Positions 31,956 through 43,590 of a DNA stretch of 64,000 nt are shown here, piece by piece. Position 1 is the stretch's first letter. Every line of letters starts with the position of its first letter. Under the pieces are notes generated by a model that was not told the origin of the DNA, ran no database searches, and saw nothing but the letters and a program-made list of their open reading frames with translations. Source of the DNA: Dugong dugon (Eukaryota; Chordata; Mammalia; Sirenia; Dugongidae); NCBI GenBank assembly GCA_030035585.1, contig CM057482.1:58842828-58906827 (forward strand), in the 5' to 3' direction. The position numbers and the translations under genes are program-made.

Positions 31956-34121
31956 CAAAATATCTTCAGAAAGTCCATCAGATTTGTCAGCAGTGATTAA
32001 GCTTATCACAATTGACCATGTGGTATGCATGATGCTAAGTGCTGATGTAGTCTCATGGCTTGTCCATTATTATTGTCTGTATTTTTAAATAAAACTGATA
32101 CTTCAAGAGTTTACATAAAACATGCAGCTAGTAATTAGCAGGGCTAGGGATGGAAATTGTGCCTCTGGATTCCAGAACCCAATCTCATTTCCTTGTATTA
32201 TTCCAGATGTTTGGATGTCCACACAGTGTGGTAAGAAAGTAAAATATTATTAGTACACCCCCCTACAATTGGAGATACTAAAACCAACCAGTAAACAACC
32301 TTTGGCTTAGGTAAGTAGTAAACCCAGAGAAGCAGAAGAAGGGGCAGATTGCATTCCATGACAAGGGAGAAGTAGGAATATGATCAAATGTCCGCTTACA
32401 TGTATGTGGTTTGTGAGGGGCACATGGTAGGAGTGAGGGTGCAGGGAAGTAGATGGAAGCAAATGGAACAATTGCCTTGGGTAAAAGTAAGAAAGAAGAC
32501 TCTCATATAAGGTAAGGTCAGGTGGCAGCAGGCTTGACTAATCTGAAAGAATCAGACCTAAAGAGAAGGACTCAGTCTAATAGTTATGTTCATACTCTAA
32601 TCCTCTCTTTTAAGCTCAAGATCTGGATTTTGAATTGCCTCCTGCCCTCTCTCCTTAGCTGTCTTGCAAGCATTTCAAACCCAAAAGATCCAAAACTAAA
32701 ATTACCGCACAAACCTTTTTTTTTTTTTTTTTTTGGCAAGGATTAGAAATCTCAGTAAATGGCGCTTTCACCTTCCCAGGTCCAAAGCTGGAAGCCTGGA
32801 TGCCACACTTTACACTTCTCTCAATTTCTAGGCCCTGTTGATGAACCTGGTAAATTTATTTTAGAGCCAAGTACTTTTTCCAATCTCCACAGCCAACATC
32901 TATTTCAAGACTTCACTGTATTCCCCTGAACTATCACAATAGCCACCTCACTTTGCTCTCAGCCTTCAGCCTATTTATTTCCAATACAATTGGCAGCTGA
33001 GCACTTAATCAGACACTCTGCTTGTTACTGCTGTTACAGTCAAGAGATACCACAGTGGAGAAGGTACTTTTCAAATGTTGGTCTTATCATGTAACTGCCT
33101 TGCCTAATATCACTTCCGTTTTGCCCTTGTGATAAATCTAATATCCTTGACACGGCTCCAATGTGATGGACAGTATCCTCCCAGCTTCATCTCTGGCAAC
33201 TGTCTCCTTTGTTCACTAAGTTCTAGACATTCCAGATACCTTTCACCCTAACCCTAACCCTAACCCTGGAACTTAAAACAATGATTTATTTTAATAAAAT
33301 ATCTTTTCCCAAATCTTCAGCTAACTACCTTCTACTCATTGGTCAAGTTTCTCCTTCCACCTTTTATTTTCTGACAGGTCTTCACAGACTTTCTTGTCTA
33401 TTGATGTCCACTATGACTAGCTCCTTGATTCACAGACTGGGGACTTCTCCCTCTCATAGACTGCACCGGGGGAGGAAGAAGACTGGTGTCAGGTCTTACA
33501 CTCTTGCCTCGTGTGTCATTAGCCTGCTTGTTGGTAGACTGAAATGATAGTTATTTACACAGATCATGAGACACCATTCAGCATCCTCCCAGCCAGTGCT
33601 CTGCAGTCTGATCTAAATCAACAAGCACTGTTCCCTGTTATGCAATAGTGAATTATAAAATTCTGTCAGGCATTGAGAAAAGAATCCTATACAAAAAAGG
33701 TATATTAAATGGACAATTACTGCATTACATGGTACAGTCATATTTCACCTTATTTTAGTTTTATTTAAGAGCCTGGTTATAATTAGTAGTTACTAAGTCT
33801 AGGAAAAGTAGGTAGTTCACTGGAACTAGGTGACATGTAATGCATCCTGCTCTATCTATAATAAATGATAAGAGAAAGGAGAATTATTGTAAGATGTCCC
33901 TGGAGGAAGTCAATCCAGGAATACCTGAGAGAAAATATTGTTCTGGAAAAAATGACAACTTTCAACAACCAGAAAAGCAAGAACTAACTGAAGAACTGGA
34001 ATGGCCAATTTTGTGACCTAGTAATTTCTTAAGAAACATATGCATGTAAATTTTATAGTAGAAGTGGTCTCCAGTTAATGAATGCTTTATGCTCTATTTG
34101 TAAGTTTTTATATCTAACAAA
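31956..34121. other. Mostly unassigned stretch, with traces of ancient repeats
   Basis: About 32085-32200 resembles an antisense MIR (cagctagtaattagcagggc and neighbours). A T22 run lies at about 32718-32739. Around 32750-33450 there is diverged sequence of possible old-LINE character. The frame 33281-33547 (+) has no recognisable domain. No gene can be supported. Confidence 0.4.
33247..33268 (-). repeat. Short interstitial telomere-type repeat
   Basis: Between 33247 and 33268 the C-rich vertebrate telomere unit ccctaa occurs three times in a row, followed by a partial fourth unit. The G-rich strand (ttaggg) is the minus strand. The run is only about 22 bp. Confidence 0.9.
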
Positions 34122-34252
34122 AGTTACTATGATATCAATTCTGACTCACAGGGACCCTATAGGACAGAGTAGAACTGCCCCATAGGATTTCCAAGGAGTA
34201 CCGACCTTTTGGTTAGCAGCTGAGCTCTTAAACATTGGGCCACCAGGGCTCC
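34122..34252 (-). mobile_element. AfroSINE, short form
   Basis: Antisense AfroSINE body (aggacagagtagaactgccc) and head (ttttggttagcagctgagct, ending gggccaccagggctcc). Part of the middle is deleted after the ccaaggagta block. Confidence 0.85.
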
Positions 34253-34826
34253 ATCTAACAGTTATTTCCAATTTATTACAGTTTTGATGAGTCATTAAGT
34301 CAATGCATAAAAGCACAATGTACCTGATAATGGACATCAATAATATTACAGAAACCTGGTTATCATGTGTGACAATGTCTACATGGGAGATTGCAGTCAG
34401 TAAGGAAATTATTTGTGGTTGTGACTTAGTTAAGACATTGAACAAATCATCCATTTGTAATATTTTCTCTTGAAGTCAGGAGTATAGCATGTGCTGGGGG
34501 ACTCCCACCAGAGATAAGGTCCTTGGTGGCATTGGCTTAGCTAGTGATAGAAAGAATAGGGTGGGAGAAAGGTCCAAGTCTAGCAGTCAGGCAAGCTCAG
34601 GATAATGATCCATGGGTGGCTTGGAAGATGTTCAGGAATGTCATTATGGACTGGCAATAAATATAATAAAAGACAGGTGAAGGATGGAATGTAGTATAGT
34701 TTTTAAAAACATGAAAATAAAAGAGGTTATTGAAAGATGACGGAGGGCTAATGGTCTGGAAGTGTCCCTGGATGGCAGAAATGGTTAATATTCGACTACT
34801 AGCTGGAATATTGATGATTTGAACAT
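34253..34826. other. Unassigned stretch
   Basis: No recognised gene or repeat. Confidence 0.45.
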
Positions 34827-34970
34827 ACCCAGAGTCTCCTCAGAAGATAGGCCTGGCGATCTGCTTTCAAAAGGCCACATCTGTGAAAAACCTAGGAGCT
34901 CTACTCATCGTAGCACACACGGGATTGCCATGAATCGAAATCAACTTGATAGCAACTAACAACAATAATA
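34827..34970 (+). mobile_element. AfroSINE, tRNA head missing
   Basis: Sense AfroSINE of a second subfamily, recognised by gataggcctggcgatctgct, then the tail gccatgaatcgaaatcaact and a final gcaactaacaacaata. The tRNA-like part is absent. Confidence 0.75.
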
Positions 34971-35529
34971 GTCTGGAAGCAGAAATAGAGAAGGGTGGGC
35001 AAACCTGCTCCCTCTGTTAAGCTGAGGTTGTTAAGGAAGGAGTAGAATTCTAGAAAAGATGATTTTAAAGAAAATTGCATGGTTATAAGAAGTTCCAGAT
35101 TACATCACAGTTAGGATGAAAAAGGAGTGTAAGAAGAAAAGACAAAGTCACTCTAGTAGATTATGATGATTTTTCTCACTAACTAATCTGTGAGACACTT
35201 AAGAATTATTTCATGAAAAAAATCTCAATAGTTAGAGTCAGTATGTAATGGATTACTCAAACTTTTGGGAGTGAAAGTATAAGCTGTTAATAATTATGTC
35301 TAGAAAGCAAGACTCTCCTGGGCAAACAGGGATGTGTGGTTGATCCCGTTGAGATAAAAAAAAAAAGTTTAGGAAATACTGACCATTATATAACACTTTT
35401 GGAGATTCCTCATTCCCATGAGCATATTCACTTTTATGTAATGGCTGTTCATGTCACCAACACACTAGCACACATTGGAACACAGTTTCAGAAACATTGA
35501 GTGAAGCTTCCCCCAAGAGAGTCAGGCAA
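34971..35529. other. Unassigned stretch
   Basis: No recognised feature. An A13 run lies at about 35356. Confidence 0.4.
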
Positions 35530-35898
35530 GAGTGGAGTGGGGCTGAGATTAAGAAAAGGACCAGAGTTAACTCAAAGTGGATCATATGCCTAAGTGTAAA
35601 ACACAAATCTATAAAAGTTCTAGGAGAAAAGCCAGGTGACACTGGATTTGGCAAAGAGTTTTTAAATGCAACACCAAAAGCACAATCCATGAAATAAAAA
35701 ATTTATAAGTTGGACTTCATTAAATTAAAATAGAAAAATTCCACTTTGCAAAAGTCAGGAGAATAAAAAGGCAAGCCACATACTGGAAGAAAATAGTTGC
35801 AAAACGTATCTGATAAATGACTTTATCCAAAATATATGAAGAAATTTTAAAATACAGTAATAAGAAAACAAACCCCCCAATTAAAAATGGACAAAAAT
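35530..35898 (+). mobile_element. Old L1 ORF2 fragment, host of later L1 insertions (part 1)
   Basis: Decayed ORF2 C-terminal region in sense orientation (ctggatttggcaaagagttt, then ttcattaaattaaaatagaa and gcaaaacgtatctgataaat). It is cut at 35898 by a near full-length L1, resumes at about 43452, is cut again at 43590 by a second L1 and resumes at 52387 for about 115 bp. Confidence 0.8.
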
Positions 35899-37322
35899 CT
35901 GGAGGTGTGGTCAACATGGCGGACTAGTTAAATGCTTCCTATATCCCTCTTACAACAAAAACCTGGAAAAACAAACGATCTGATTCTATGTGAGCATCTG
36001 ACAGCCCTGAACAAGGCAAGGTTAAGAAACCCATCTGAGTCATACCGGAGAGGAAGATCATTTGGAAGAGGTGAGGAGCTCTAAAACCATGCCAGCCACA
36101 CAGCAGAGACACAGCCACGCAGGGCTGAGGTGAAGCAGGCAAACAGCTGTGCTGTGTGCACGCTGGAAAAGAAGCTTCCACACTGAGACAGACATAGCAG
36201 CAGAGATTCTACTTGGACACTCCGAACCAGTGAAGAGCAGCTCCCAAGAGGCTAGGATACATACATGCGTGCACCCTTTCTTGGCAGTTAAAAAAAAAAA
36301 AAGCTCATTTGGGAAAAACCTCTCTTCCTTTTACCACCTCCCTCCCTGTTCTGCACCTGGTAGCCACTGGGCTGGAAATAGATCCCAAAAGGCTCCCTGA
36401 CCCATTCTCCTGGCCATGGAGAGGGAACAAATAAGCTGCTGGCTCCTCTAGGCCACGAGCTCAGGGTCAGCACAACTCCTTTGCTGGCCATAGAAATCAA
36501 CGTCCACAGACTCTGAGTGCCATACACCCATGTATAGACTTGTGGGGACCCATCTCAATGGCGTTGGGCCTCACAACCACAGTATAACAGGGCAAACATC
36601 TGAAGTTTAACTTCAATTGCTTCAGTTGTGAACTGGCAGATTTGTGATTCTCAAAACAGCCCTGCCCTTCAAGTAGGCATTTTATCGATCTGCAGCAGGG
36701 TCTTGAGGACTGCTGATAGCTCCTAAAGTGCCTAGTCACCTGCTACAGGGCTACAGGAGTTCAGGAAGGAGTGGTGCCCTCCAGTCTTCACAGCCAACAT
36801 AGTGGGGTGCTCTTAGCCCAGCAGAACTCACCTACCTATTCACCTTGGAGAATAGGGACATACTTTTCTTTCAGACTCTCAGGGGCAGCCATCAGCCCCC
36901 TGCCTGGCTCAGCACGTGATCACCTACGGCAGCCAGAGTCCAGTGCCTACACCAATCACCCATGGCTTTCTAGGACTGGGGGTTAGAGCCTGCATCACAC
37001 ACTTGGTGATCGACTGCCTGCAAACCCGAGCTGATCTCACATAGGAAATTTTAACGAACTCCAGCGTGCACATACTTAGTTACAGAACCAACTACCTGGT
37101 GACAGGACATTAGAGATCAAAAGGTGTCAAAAATCAAACTAGTGCACACGAGCTGCCTATTTGGGCATATCAAAACAAAACAAAATAAAAAGCAAGGTCT
37201 CACTAAGCAAACACAAAATAAAATTATAATAAATTATTGATGGCTCAGAGACAACAGTCAATATCAAGTCACATAAAGAGGCAGTCTATGATGGCTTCAG
37301 CAACTCCCAAAATAAAGAATCA
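35899..37322 (+). promoter_or_regulatory. L1 5' UTR (promoter-bearing region of the element)
   Basis: About 1.4 kb upstream of ORF1. It begins with the G-rich ggaggtgtggtcaacatggc typical of L1 5' ends, with a YY1-like core (complement of gccatgttgacc). The region is GC-richer than the rest of the element. In L1 families this region holds the internal RNA polymerase II promoter. Activity in this copy is unknown. Confidence 0.7.
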
Positions 37323-38227
37323 ATGAATTCTCTGGAGGAAGAGAACTTCTTGAAATTATCAGAGGCAGAATACAAAAGATTAATACACAGAAGTCTTCTA
37401 GAAATAAGAAAGGAAATTCGACAAAATGCAGAAACAGCCAGGCAACATACAGACACGGTAGTAGCAGAACTTAAAAAAGTTATTCAAGAACATAATGACA
37501 AATTTAACAGGCTGCAAGAATCCATTGAGAGACAGCAATCAAAAATCCAGAAGATTAATAATAAAATTTCAGAATTAGACAACTTAATAGAATGTCATAG
37601 GAGCAGAATTGAGGCAGTAGAAGTTAGAATTAGTGACATTGACGATAAAGCTCTTGACGCCAACTTATTTGAGGAAAAATCAGATAAAAGAATTAAAAAG
37701 AATGAAGAAACTCTAAGAGTCATGTGGGACTCTATCAAGAGAAATAAACTACGAGTGATTGAGTACCAGAATGGGGCGGGGGCGGGGGGGTGACAGAAAA
37801 TACAGATAAAATTGTTGAAGATTTGTTGACAGAAAACTTCCGTGATATCATGAAAGATGAGAAGATATCTATCCAATATGCTTATCGAACCCCACATAAG
37901 GTAGGTCCCAAAAGAAAGTCACCAAGGCACATTATAATCAAACTTACCAAAACCAAAGAGAAACAGAGAATTTTAAGAGTGGCTAGGGATAAAAGAAAAG
38001 TCATCTACAAAGGCGGGTCAAACAGAATAAGCTCAGACTACTCAGCAGAAACCATGCAGGCTAGAAGGCAATGGGATGACATATTTAAAGCCTTCAAGGA
38101 AAATAACTGTCAGCCAAGAATTATATATCCAGCAAAACTGTCTCTCAAATAGATCAGTGAATTTGCAAAAACCAAACCAAAATTACAAAAAATGCTAAAG
38201 GGTATCCTACAGTTAGATAATCAATAA
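37323..38227 (+). pseudogene. L1 ORF1 (RNA-binding chaperone), frameshifted at a G-rich tract
   Basis: ORF1p is a trimeric RNA-binding protein that coats L1 RNA. The first frame (37323-37793) gives a Lys/Glu/Gln-rich coiled coil (for example NKISELDNLIECHRSRIEAV), then WDSIKRNKLRVIEYQN. A G/C run, ggggcgggggcggggggg, at 37773-37790 shifts the frame, and the RRM and C-terminal domain continue at 37790-38152 (SPRHIIIKLTKTKEKQRILR, ARRQWDDIFKAFKENNCQPR, IIYPAKLSL). A stop at 38150-38152 ends it early: ORF1-like codons run on to about 38227 (LQKMLKGILQ). So there are at least two lesions. The predicted joint length is close to that of normal ORF1p. Confidence 0.88.
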
Positions 38228-38681
38228 CACCAGCTAATAACACAAGACTAGAACACAGGATAGAGCAACCAGATATTGACTCAGATACAGAAACCAAAAT
38301 TACATCAAAGCTAAAACATTGAAAATAGGGAAACAGATATCAATATGCAAAAAAAAAAAAAAGGATAATATTAGAACAAAAAAAGAGGGACTTAAAACAT
38401 GGAGACATTGATTTTCTATGTGGAGGGGAAGTTAAGGCGATATAAAGTAATAAAAGACTGGCATAAACTTAGAAAAATAGGGGTAAATATTAAGGTAACC
38501 ACAAAGGAATCTAACAATCCTACAAATCAAAATAAAAAGTAGAAAAACATAAAGACCAAGCAAACACAAAATCTACAACAAAGAAAAAGATGAAAAAAAA
38601 ATACATAAAGAAAACTGACTCAGCACAGAAAATTGAGGAGAACCAAGAAACTGTGAACAACACACAAAAAGAGGTATCAGG
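38228..38681 (+). other. L1 inter-ORF spacer
   Basis: About 450 bp between ORF1 and ORF2 of this L1, much longer than in human L1 (about 60 bp). It has an A12 run near 38350 and no reading frame of note. Confidence 0.6.
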
Positions 38682-41600
38682 ATGACAACACTAAACTCAT
38701 ACCTATCAATAATTACACTGAATGTAAACGGACTTAATGTACCAATACAGAGACGGAGAGTGGCAGATTGGATAAAAAAGCATGATGCATCTATACGCTG
38801 CCTACAAGAGACGCACCTTAGACTTAAAGACACAAACAGGCTAAAACTCAAAGGATGGAAAAAAAATATATCAAGCAAACAACACTCAAAAAAGAGCAGG
38901 AGTGGCAATATTGACCTCTGACAAAATAGACTAAAGTAAAATCCACCACAAAAGAGAAGAAAGGGCACTATATAATGATTAAAGGGTCAATATACCAGGA
39001 GGACATAACTGTAATAAATATTTAGACACCCAACAACAGGGCTACAAAATACATAAAACAAACTCTAACAGCTCTGAAGAGAGAGATAGACAGCTCCACA
39101 AAAGTAGTAGGAGACTTCAACACGCCACTTTTGGTGAAGGACAGAACATCCAGAAAGAAGCTCAACAAAGATACAGAAGAGCTAAATGCTACAATCAACC
39201 AACTTGACATATACTGAACTCTGCACCCAACAGCAGCCAAGTATACTTTCTTCTCCAACACACATGGAACATTCTCCAGAGTGGACCACGTATTAGGCCA
39301 TAAAGCAAGCCTTAACAATATCCAAAACATCAAAATACTACAAAGCATCTATTCTGACCATAAAGCCATAAAAGTGGAAATCAACAACACAAAAAGCAAA
39401 GAAAAAAAATCAAACACATGGAAACTGAACAACAGCTTGCTCAAAAACTACTGGGTTGTAGAAGAAATTAAGGATGGTATAAAGAAATTCATAGAATCAA
39501 ACGAGAATGAAAACACATCCTACCAAAACCTTTGGGACACAGCAAAAGCAGTGCTCAGAGGTCCGTTTATAGCAATCAATGCACACATCCAAAAACAAGA
39601 AAGGCTCATGATCAAAGCACTAACCCTACAACTGGAACAAGTAGAAAGAGAGCAGCAAAAGAAGCCCACAGGTGCCAGAAGGAAGGAAATAATAAGAATT
39701 AAAGCAGAATTAAATGAAATAGAGAACAGAAAAACATTTGAAATAGTTAACAAGTCCAAAAGCTGGTTCTTTGAAAAGATCAACAAAATTGGTAAACTAC
39801 TGACGAAACTGACAAAAGAACAACAAGAGAGGACGCAGATAACCCCTCTAATAAAGGAGATGGGTGGTATCACAACAGACCCAACTGAAATTAAAAGAAT
39901 CATAACAGATTACTATGAAAAATTGCACTCTAACAAATTTGAAAACCTAGAGGAAATGGACAAATTTCTAGAAACTCACTACCTACCTAAATTGACACAA
40001 ACAGAGGTAAAACAACTAAATAAACCCATAACAAAAGAAGAGATTGAAAAGGTTATTAAAAAACAGCCAACAAAAAAAAAAGCCCTGGCCAGGATGGCTT
40101 CACTGGGGAATTCTACCAAACTTTCAGAGAAGAGAAAACACCACTTCTACTAAAGGTATTTCAGAGCATAGAAAATGATGGAATACTCCCAAACTCATTC
40201 TATGAAGCCAGCATAACCTGATACCAAAACCAGGTAAAGACACCACAAAAATACAAAATTACAGACCAATATCCCTCATGAGCATTGACGCAAAAAATCC
40301 TCAACAAAATTTTAGTCAATAGAATTCAGCAACATATCAAAACAATAATTCACCACGACCAAGTGGGATTTATACCAGGTGTGCAGGGATGGTTAAACAT
40401 TAGAAAAACAATCAATGTAATCCATCACATAAATAAAAGACAAGAACCACATGATCTTATCAATCGATGCAGAAAAGGCATTCGACAAAGTCCAACACCC
40501 ATTCATGATAAAAACTCTCAACAAAATAGGAATAGAAGGGAAATTCCTCAGTATAATTAAGAGCATTTATACAAAACCAATAGCCAACATCATCCTGAAT
40601 GGAGAGACTTTGAAAGCATTCCCTTTGAGAACAGGAACCAGACAAGGATGCCCCTTATCACCACTATTATTCAACATTGTGCTGGAGGTCCTAGCCAGAG
40701 CAATTAGGCTAGAAAAAGAAAGTGCATCGAAACTGATTGGGAAGAAGTCAAAGTATCTCTAGTTGCAGATGATATGATCTTATACATGGAAAATCGGAAA
40801 GAATCCACAAGAAAACTACTGGAACTAATAGAAGATTTCAGCAAAGTTTCAGAATACAAGATAAACATACAAAAATCAATCGGATTCCTTTACACCAACA
40901 AAGAAAACCTTGAAGAGGAAATCACAAAATCAATACCATTTACAATATCCCCCAAAAAGATAAAATACTTAGGAATAAATCTAACCAGAGATGTAAAAAT
41001 CTTTACAGAGAAAACTACAAGACACTACTGCAAGAAAGTAAAAGAGACCTGCATAAGTGGAAAAATACACCTTGCTCATGGATAGGTAGACTCAACATAG
41101 TGAAAATGTCAATTCTACCCAAAGCAATCTACAGATACAATGCAATCCCAATCCAAATTCCAGCAGCTTTTTTTCATGAGATGGAGAAACAAATCACCAA
41201 CTTCATATGGAAAGAGAAGAAGCCCCGGATAAATAAAGCACTACTCAAGAAGAAGAACAAAGTGTGAGGCCTTACACTACTTGCTTTTAGGACCTATTAT
41301 ACTGCCACGCTAGTCTAGACAGCCTGGTACTGATACAGTAACAGATTCATAGACCAATGAAACAGAGTAGAGAATCCAGATATAAGCTCAGCCACCTATG
41401 AGCAGCTAGTATTTGACAAAGGCCCAAAGTCCATTAACTGGGAAAGACAGTCTCTTTAATAAATGGTGCTGGCATAATTGGATATCCATCTGCAGTAAAC
41501 TGAAACAAGACCCATATCTCACACCATGTACAAAAACTAACTCAAAATGGATGAAAGACTTAAATATAAAATCGAAAACAATAAAGATCATGGAAGAAAA

Positions 41601-42485
41601 AATAGGTACAACGCTAGGAGCCCTAATACATGGCATAAACACAATACAAACCATAAGCAACAATGCACAAGCACCAGAACAGAGACTAGATAAATGGGAG
41701 CTCCTAAAACTCAAACACTTAAGCTCATCCAAAGACTTCATCAAAAGTGAAAAGACAACCTACAGATTGGGAAAAAAAAAATTGGCTATGACAAATCTGA
41801 TCAGCGTTTAATTTCTAAAATCTACAAGACACTCCAAAACCTCAACAGCAAAAAGACAAATAACCCAATTAAAAAATGGGCAAAGGATATGAACAGGCAC
41901 TTCACCAAAGAAGATATTCAGGTAGCTAACAGACACATGAAGAAATGCTCACGATCACTAGCCATCAGAGAAATGCAGATCAAAACTACAATGAGACATC
42001 ATCTCACCCCAACAAGTCTAGTACTAATCCGAAAAACACAAAGTAACAAATGCTGGAGAGGTTGTGGAGAGACTGGAACACTTATACACTGTTGGTGGGA
42101 ATTTAAAATGGTACGACCACTTTGGACATCGATTTGGCGCTTCCTTAAAAAGGTGGAAATAGAAGTACCATACGATCCGGCTATCCCGCCCCTTGGAATA
42201 TATTCTAGAGAAACAAGAGCCATCACGTGAATAGATATATACACACGCATGTTCATCACAGCACTGCTCACAACAGCCAAACAATGGGAGCAACCTAAGT
42301 GTCCATCGACTGATGAATGGATAAACAAACTATGCTATATCCACACAAAGGAATATTATGCAATGATGAAGAACAATGATGAAGCTGTGAAACATCATAT
42401 AACTTGGTGGAAGCTAGAACTTATTATGCTGAGTGAATTTAGTCAGGCACAGAAGGACAAACAGTGTACAGAACCACTATTATGA
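38682..42485 (+). pseudogene. L1 ORF2 (endonuclease/reverse transcriptase), disrupted
   Basis: About 1268 codons in total, close to the usual ~1275. The N-terminal endonuclease starts MTTLNSYLSIITLNVNGLN, with the catalytic Glu in LQETHL; frame changes follow. The largest intact piece, 39281-40153 (290 residues), covers the end of the endonuclease, with the SDHKAI catalytic Asp-His, through to the RT entrance. RT motifs: [20 protein letters not shown] at 40451, [20 protein letters not shown] at about 40630-40690, and the palm ADD at 40762-40773, which here reads VADD instead of FADD or YADD. The C-terminus (42249-42485) ends KDKQCTEPLL. Frameshifts near 38920, 40150 and 40760 and several stops make it inactive. 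Confidence 0.92.
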
Positions 42486-43440
42486 GAACTCAAGAAAAGG
42501 TTTAAACACAGAAGAAAACATTCTTTGATGGTTACGGGGGTGGGGAGGGAGGGTGAGGGATATTCACTAAATAGATAGTAGATAAGAATGATCTTAGGTG
42601 AAGGGAAGGACAGCACACACTAAACGGGAAGCCAGCACAACTGGGCTAAACCAAAGCTAAGAAGTTTCCTCAATACAATCAAATACTTTGAGAGACAGAG
42701 TAGCAGGGATGCGGGGTCTGGGGACCATGCTTTCAGGGGGCATCTAGGTCAGTCGGCATAACAAAACTTATTAAGAAAATGTTCTGCATTCTACTTTGGT
42801 GAGTGGCATCTGGGGTCTTAAAAGCTTGCAAGTGGCCATCTAAGATGCATCAATTGGTCCCAACAACATGGAGTAAAGGAGTACGAAGAACAAAGACACA
42901 AAGAAAGTATTGACCCAAGAGACAGAATGGGCTACATAAACCAGAGACTTCATCAGCCTGAGACCAGAAGAATTAGAAGGTGCCTGGCTACCACCAATGA
43001 ACATCCTGACAAGGAACACAACAGAAGGTCCCTGATGGAGCAGTAGAACGATGGGATGCAGAACTCAAATCCTAGTAAGAAGACCAGACTTAATGGTCTG
43101 ACTGAGACTGGAGGTGCCCCGGAAAGCATGGCCCCTGGTGTGTCCATCACCCCAGAACTAAAACAATTCCGAGGCCAACTCTTCAGACGGGGTTTGTACT
43201 GGACTATGGGACATAAAGTGATACTTGTGAAGAATGTGCCTCTTAGTCAAGTAGATACAAGAGACCAAAGGGGCGGCTTCTGTCCAGAGGTGAGAGGGGA
43301 AGGCAGAGAGAGTTAGGAGCTGGTTGAATGTTCATGGGGAATCAGGCTCGGAGGGGAGGAGTGTGCTGTTGCAGAATGGGGTGAGGGGTTGGGGTCTCAT
43401 AACAATGTATGTTAAAAAATAAATAAATAAATAAAAATTA
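42486..43440 (+). repeat. L1 3' UTR
   Basis: Non-coding 3' UTR, close to the copies at 1300-2366 and (reversed) 7076-7683. It ends in a (AAAT)n-like tail with overlapping AATAAA signals. The frame 43056-43316 is a chance frame. Confidence 0.88.
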
Positions 43441-43451
43441 AAAAGTAATCT

Positions 43452-43590
43452 GAACAGACACATCACCAAAGAATATATACACATGACAAGTAACTATATG
43501 AAAAGATATTCAAAAGCGTTTGTCAGTACTAAATTCCAAAATAAAATAGCAATGAGATACCATTACATATCTATTAAAATGGTTAAAATC
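43452..43590 (+). mobile_element. Old L1 ORF2 fragment, host (part 2)
   Basis: Continuation of the host L1 after the previous insertion (gaacagacacatcaccaaag, then gagataccattacatatcta). It is cut at 43590 by the next L1; the duplicated target is aatggttaaaatc at about 43578-43590. Confidence 0.8.

Larger units (their letters stand above)
35899..43440 (+). mobile_element. Near full-length L1 (7.5 kb)
   Basis: A complete L1 layout: 5' UTR 35899-37322 (starts ggaggtgtggtcaacatggc), ORF1 37323-38227 (frameshifted), inter-ORF spacer, ORF2 38682-42485, 3' UTR 42486-43440 ending in an AATAAA-rich tail. It sits in an older L1: the host reads aaaaatct before 35899 and continues gaacagacacatcaccaaag after the tail, with a short TSD of the aaaatct/agtaatct type. 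Coding regions carry several frameshifts and stops. The lengths match an originally active element. Confidence 0.93.

Noticed and set aside
31545..32030. Minus-strand frame of 161 codons, one of the longest in the window.
   Set aside because: It runs through the degenerate ~30-bp tandem array. Periodic, Gly/Leu/Pro-rich translation is a product of the array, and there is no recognised domain.
39520..39903. Minus-strand frame of 127 codons with hydrophobic stretches (membrane-protein-like).
   Set aside because: It is exactly antisense to an intact piece of L1 ORF2. The A-rich sense strand gives T-rich antisense codons, hence false hydrophobicity. The same applies to 38573-38968, 44919-45308 and 13365-13754.
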